A stretch of DNA of 16,148 nt, taken from the NCBI GenBank assembly GCA_902553315.1, contig CACDKN010000007.1, forward strand, positions 1 through 16,148, given 5' to 3'. The position numbers were made by a program, and so were the translations under genes. The notes beneath the pieces were generated by a model, which was given only the letters and a program-made list of their open reading frames with translations, made no database searches and had not been told where the DNA came from. This DNA comes from AG-339-G14 sp902553315. Its GTDB lineage: Bacteria; Pseudomonadota; Gammaproteobacteria; Magnimaribacterales; AG-339-G14. Below, piece after piece: positions 13,347 to 16,148 of this stretch. Position 1 is the first letter of the stretch. Every line of letters starts with the position of its first letter.

Positions 13347-14559
13347 TTATGACTCGACTTCTAAGATTAATATTTCTTGAAACAACAAAATGATCTATTA
13401 ATGGAGAAAGTAAATTTCCAAATAATATCGCCAACATCATGCCTTCAGGGTAAGCAGGATTTAAAACTCTTATCATTACCACCATGAAACCAATAACTAA
13501 TCCGTAAATCCAACGACCAGTATTTGTGTGAGAACCCGAAACAGGCTCTGTTGCCATGAAAACTAAACCAAAGGCATATCCACCCATTACCATATGCCAC
13601 CAAAAAGGCATTGCAAACATTGGATTGGTATCGCTTCCGACAATATTGAATAAGTAAGAAGTAACGATTGTTCCAATAATTATTCCACCGACAATTCTAT
13701 ATGACGCAATTCTTGTAAAGAGCAAAATAGCTAAACCAATCAAAATAGCTACGGTCGATGTTTCCCCAATTGATCCAGGAACAAATCCGAAAAAGGCATT
13801 GCTCCAAGAAAAACTCTCGGGCATGCTGGCGTACCCATCTTGTGCTGAAATTCCTAACATTGTCGCCGCAGTATACCCATCCACTGCAACCCAAGACATA
13901 TCGCCAGACCAAGAAGCAGGATAAGCAAAATATAAGAAAGCTCTTCCTGTTAGTGCCGGGTTTAGAAAATTTTTCCCAGTACCGCCAAAAATCTCTTTCC
14001 CAATCACTAAACCAACGCTAATACCTAAGGCGACTTGCCATAAAGGAGCATCTGGAGGACAAGACAAAGCAAATAACACCGTTGTAACAAAAGCTCCTTC
14101 ACTGATCTCATGCTGACGCACCACGGCAAAAATCATTTCCCAGGCAATACCAACAAAAAAAGTTACTAAATATATGGGAATGAAGTAGATCGCCCCATAG
14201 GTAACGCAATCTAAAATACTATTTGGATTTAACCCTGAAAATAATTGAATTAATGGCCAATGCCAATCTTTTGCATGCTCAGCACCAGAGAGATTTATTG
14301 CTTCCAGAGCCGATAAGGCCTGAAACCCAATATTGTACATTCCAAAAAACATGGTTGGAAAAGTTGCCATCCAAACAATTGCCATAACTCTTTGAATATC
14401 ACTTCCATCACGCACATGAGTTAACCCAGAGGTTTTCCTATCAGATGAATAAAATAGATTTTCAAAGACATCAAACAGAGGAAAATAGCGAGCAAATCTC
14501 CCCTTGCCTTCAAAGGATGGTTTGGATTTATCAAATAGATTTCTTAACGGGTCATTCAT
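13336..14559 (-). CDS. nqrB: Na+-translocating NADH:quinone reductase subunit B
   Basis: NqrB is the large membrane subunit of 407 residues (Vibrio 415) holding a covalent FMN and lining the Na+ path. It has a soluble N-terminus (MNDPLRNLFDKSKPSFEGKG) and about ten hydrophobic helices from residue 55 onward. GKEIFGGTGKNFLNPALTGRAFL (188-210) is the conserved NqrB/RnfD block. The FMN site lies in VDGYTAATMLG, and T233 should carry the flavin; the motif reads T-A-A-T where S-G-A-T is common. The start codon follows the nqrA stop directly (TAAATG), with AAGAAGG before it. FMATEPVSGSHTNTGRWIYG (334-353) is a further family signature. Confidence 0.97.
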   Translation of the reverse strand: MNDPLRNLFDKSKPSFEGKGRFARYFPLFDVFENLFYSSDRKTSGLTHVRDGSDIQRVMAIVWMATFPTMFFGMYNIGFQALSALEAINLSGAEHAKDWHWPLIQLFSGLNPNSILDCVTYGAIYFIPIYLVTFFVGIAWEMIFAVVRQHEISEGAFVTTVLFALSCPPDAPLWQVALGISVGLVIGKEIFGGTGKNFLNPALTGRAFLYFAYPASWSGDMSWVAVDGYTAATMLGISAQDGYASMPESFSWSNAFFGFVPGSIGETSTVAILIGLAILLFTRIASYRIVGGIIIGTIVTSYLFNIVGSDTNPMFAMPFWWHMVMGGYAFGLVFMATEPVSGSHTNTGRWIYGLVIGFMVVMIRVLNPAYPEGMMLAILFGNLLSPLIDHFVVSRNINLRSRVINAK

Positions 14560-15915
14560 TTAGCCTTCTTCTTCAATCTTAGTAAGCATTTCTCTCAACA
14601 GAGAGCCGTAATCGTATTTGCTTGGACAAGAATAAGTGCAAAGTGCTAAATCTTCTTCTTCTAGTTCGAGTACACCAAGCTTTTGAGCAGCCTCTGTATC
14701 GCCGATAACTATACTACGCAACAATTGGGTAATCATTATCTTATAAGGAAAAATATCCTCGTATATTCCTAATGGAACTATGGCTCGATCAGAGCCATTC
14801 ATTGCAGTCGAATAGTTTAAATTTAATTTTTTTTCATTAAGTTTTGTAAAGAAAATTCTTAAAAAAGAGTGTTTCAAGAGACCAGGTCTTAAAAAATTTA
14901 AAAACTCTCTATCGTTTTTTGTCACTTCTCTTAGAACTGTTATTTGATTGTGATACCTTCCTAAAAAATTAACTGGATTAACAGATTCTGATCCAGTTAA
15001 GACAGAACCCGAAATTATTCTGTTATTCTCTCCATTAACCTTATCCATGAGAACATCGTCCAAATTTGCTCCATTTTCTGAGTCAATAATGGAAGGATCT
15101 TTTACCATGGGTCCTGTCAAAGCTATTTTTTTTGAATTATCGAGAATACCTGTGTTGAACAATTTTCCAATCATGACTACGTCTTGATAACCAATTGTCC
15201 AAATTTGATTGCTCAGTGATGCTGGAGAAATATTATGAATTTGTGTGCCGACCAAACCAACTGGGTGAGGCCCAGAAAATTCATAATAAGTAACCTTTTC
15301 TTTATTTAGTTTCTTAATTGAACAGTCAGGTTTGGTTGAAATATTCAGAGAATTTCTTGGCAAGCGCGACAATACTTCTAATCCTTCATTGAACATATCA
15401 ATTTCGGACTCAATTATTTGCTCGGGATCAACACTCAAAGGGTTTGAGTCTATCAGGGAAATAAAAATCTCATCTGGACGATCTTCAATTTTAGGAACTT
15501 TAGAAAACGGTCTCGTCTTGAATGCTGTCCAAGCGCCTGATTTGACCAAGAGATTAACAATATTATCGTCGGTTAGGTTTGATAAATGCTGCGACGTAGA
15601 GAATTCAATTTGATTGTTATCATTAAAATTTTTTTCTATTACCAGAGACAAAAATGCTCTTCTATCTCCCCTGTTAATTGAGGAAACTTTTCCAGACACA
15701 GGAGCAGTGAAAAGAACGCCAGGATTTTTTTTATCTTCAAATAATGGTTGGCCTTTAACAACGGTATCTTCTTCTTTAACCAACATAGTTGGTTTCATTC
15801 CATGAAAATCATTTCCTAAAATGCCAACGGTTCTTGTATTTACAGAATATACCTTAGAGGGATCGGGTTTTCCTTGGATAGGAATTTCTAGACCTTTCTT
15901 TATTTTAAAAATCAT
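14560..15915 (-). CDS. nqrA: Na+-translocating NADH:quinone reductase subunit A
   Basis: NqrA is the soluble cytoplasmic subunit of 451 residues (Vibrio about 446), implicated in ubiquinone binding. It begins MIFKIKKGLEIPIQGKPDP. The N-terminal half has the barrel-sandwich hybrid region (FTAPVSGKVSSINRGDRR, 69-86); the middle has GPHPVGLVGTQIHNISP. The C-terminus has CTYSCPSKYDYGSLLREML, the typical NqrA cysteine pair and tail. It is the first nqr gene, only 21 bases after the gap gene on the same strand, with no terminator or clear promoter between them, so gap-nqr readthrough is likely. No strong ribosome binding site precedes the ATG. Confidence 0.97.
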   Translation of the reverse strand: MIFKIKKGLEIPIQGKPDPSKVYSVNTRTVGILGNDFHGMKPTMLVKEEDTVVKGQPLFEDKKNPGVLFTAPVSGKVSSINRGDRRAFLSLVIEKNFNDNNQIEFSTSQHLSNLTDDNIVNLLVKSGAWTAFKTRPFSKVPKIEDRPDEIFISLIDSNPLSVDPEQIIESEIDMFNEGLEVLSRLPRNSLNISTKPDCSIKKLNKEKVTYYEFSGPHPVGLVGTQIHNISPASLSNQIWTIGYQDVVMIGKLFNTGILDNSKKIALTGPMVKDPSIIDSENGANLDDVLMDKVNGENNRIISGSVLTGSESVNPVNFLGRYHNQITVLREVTKNDREFLNFLRPGLLKHSFLRIFFTKLNEKKLNLNYSTAMNGSDRAIVPLGIYEDIFPYKIMITQLLRSIVIGDTEAAQKLGVLELEEEDLALCTYSCPSKYDYGSLLREMLTKIEEEG

Positions 15916-15936
15916 TTTATGCAGAGCAGAATTTTT

Positions 15937-16148
15937 TTATAAGAAATTTGGAAGTTTTTTGTATTTAATCCCAGCCATCTTTTTAACAACTTTTATCAAT
16001 TGAGCGCAGTATCCAATTTCATTGTCATACCATAAGTACACAATGGCATTTCTATTACTGCATCTTGTCGCTTGGCCATCAATTACGCCAGCGTATCTTC
16101 CTCCAACTATGTCAGAAGATACAACTTCAGCAGATTTAGTAAAATCTA
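15937..16148 (-). CDS. Glyceraldehyde-3-phosphate dehydrogenase, C-terminal fragment
   Basis: The last 69 codons of a gene entering from the right edge were read by translating the minus strand. The segment runs from DFTKSAEVVSSDIVGG through QATRCSNRNAIVYLWYDNEIGY to a stop at 15939-15937. WYDNEIGY is the diagnostic C-terminal GAPDH block (usually WYDNEFGY or WYDNEWGY), and SSDIVGG matches the S-[ST]-D-[IFV] catalytic-domain segment. The ending MAGIKYKKLPNFL, rather than the short helix end of E. coli GapA, resembles the longer GAPDH found beside nqrA in many gammaproteobacteria; that subtype is an inference. The catalytic Cys and NAD-binding domain are outside the window. Confidence 0.9.
   Translation of the reverse strand, partial: DFTKSAEVVSSDIVGGRYAGVIDGQATRCSNRNAIVYLWYDNEIGYCAQLIKVVKKMAGIKYKKLPNFL

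Noticed and set aside
13697..14021. Open frames on both strands within nqrB
   Set aside because: Alternative-frame shadows over a conserved membrane protein gene.
15332..15805. Plus-strand frames of 93 and 63 codons opposite nqrA
   Set aside because: Antisense shadows; nqrA is intact.

Overview
The window is about 16 kb of AT-rich (roughly one third G+C by eye), tightly packed bacterial chromosome. Gene content and order point to a gammaproteobacterium: infA/clpA/clpS next to icd, mnmA followed by purB, and a Na+-NQR operon ending in apbE and nqrM. The low G+C, intergenic gaps of 0-30 bases and absence of visible mobile DNA suggest a streamlined marine lineage of the SAR86 kind. The sodium-pumping respiratory complex fits a marine habitat. 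The lineage is an inference.

Layout. Positions 1-101 (minus) hold the N-terminus of a two-component response regulator that leaves the window. Next, on the same strand, are a SixA-like histidine phosphatase (178-645) and a previously untracked 37-codon single-span membrane ORF (645-758) overlapping its start. infA (788-1006, plus) is transcribed away from these and converges on clpA with one base between the stop codons. icd, clpS and clpA (4907 down to 1008) form one minus-strand operon. A 71-base divergent promoter region separates icd from mnmA-purB-aceA on the plus strand (4979-9077). From the right edge leftward on the minus strand runs gap (C-terminal part), then nqrA-B-C-D-E-F, apbE and nqrM. 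The nqr genes overlap or abut throughout, and nqrM ends three bases from the end of aceA.

Function. icd and aceA are the two enzymes that compete for isocitrate (TCA cycle versus glyoxylate shunt). ClpS/ClpA deliver N-degron substrates to ClpP. MnmA makes the 2-thiouridine of tRNA wobble bases, and PurB serves purine synthesis. NqrA-F oxidise NADH, reduce ubiquinone and export Na+; ApbE attaches the covalent FMNs to NqrB and NqrC, and NqrM is needed for metal-centre maturation. The gap gene upstream makes NADH-linked glycolytic or gluconeogenic flux a likely co-expressed partner. Most genes are well known. The less described items are the 37-codon membrane ORF beside sixA, start sites with very short or no leaders, and a few local residue variants. 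I saw no tRNA, rRNA, CRISPR array, insertion sequence or convincing intrinsic terminator. No stretch longer than 300 bases lacks a gene.
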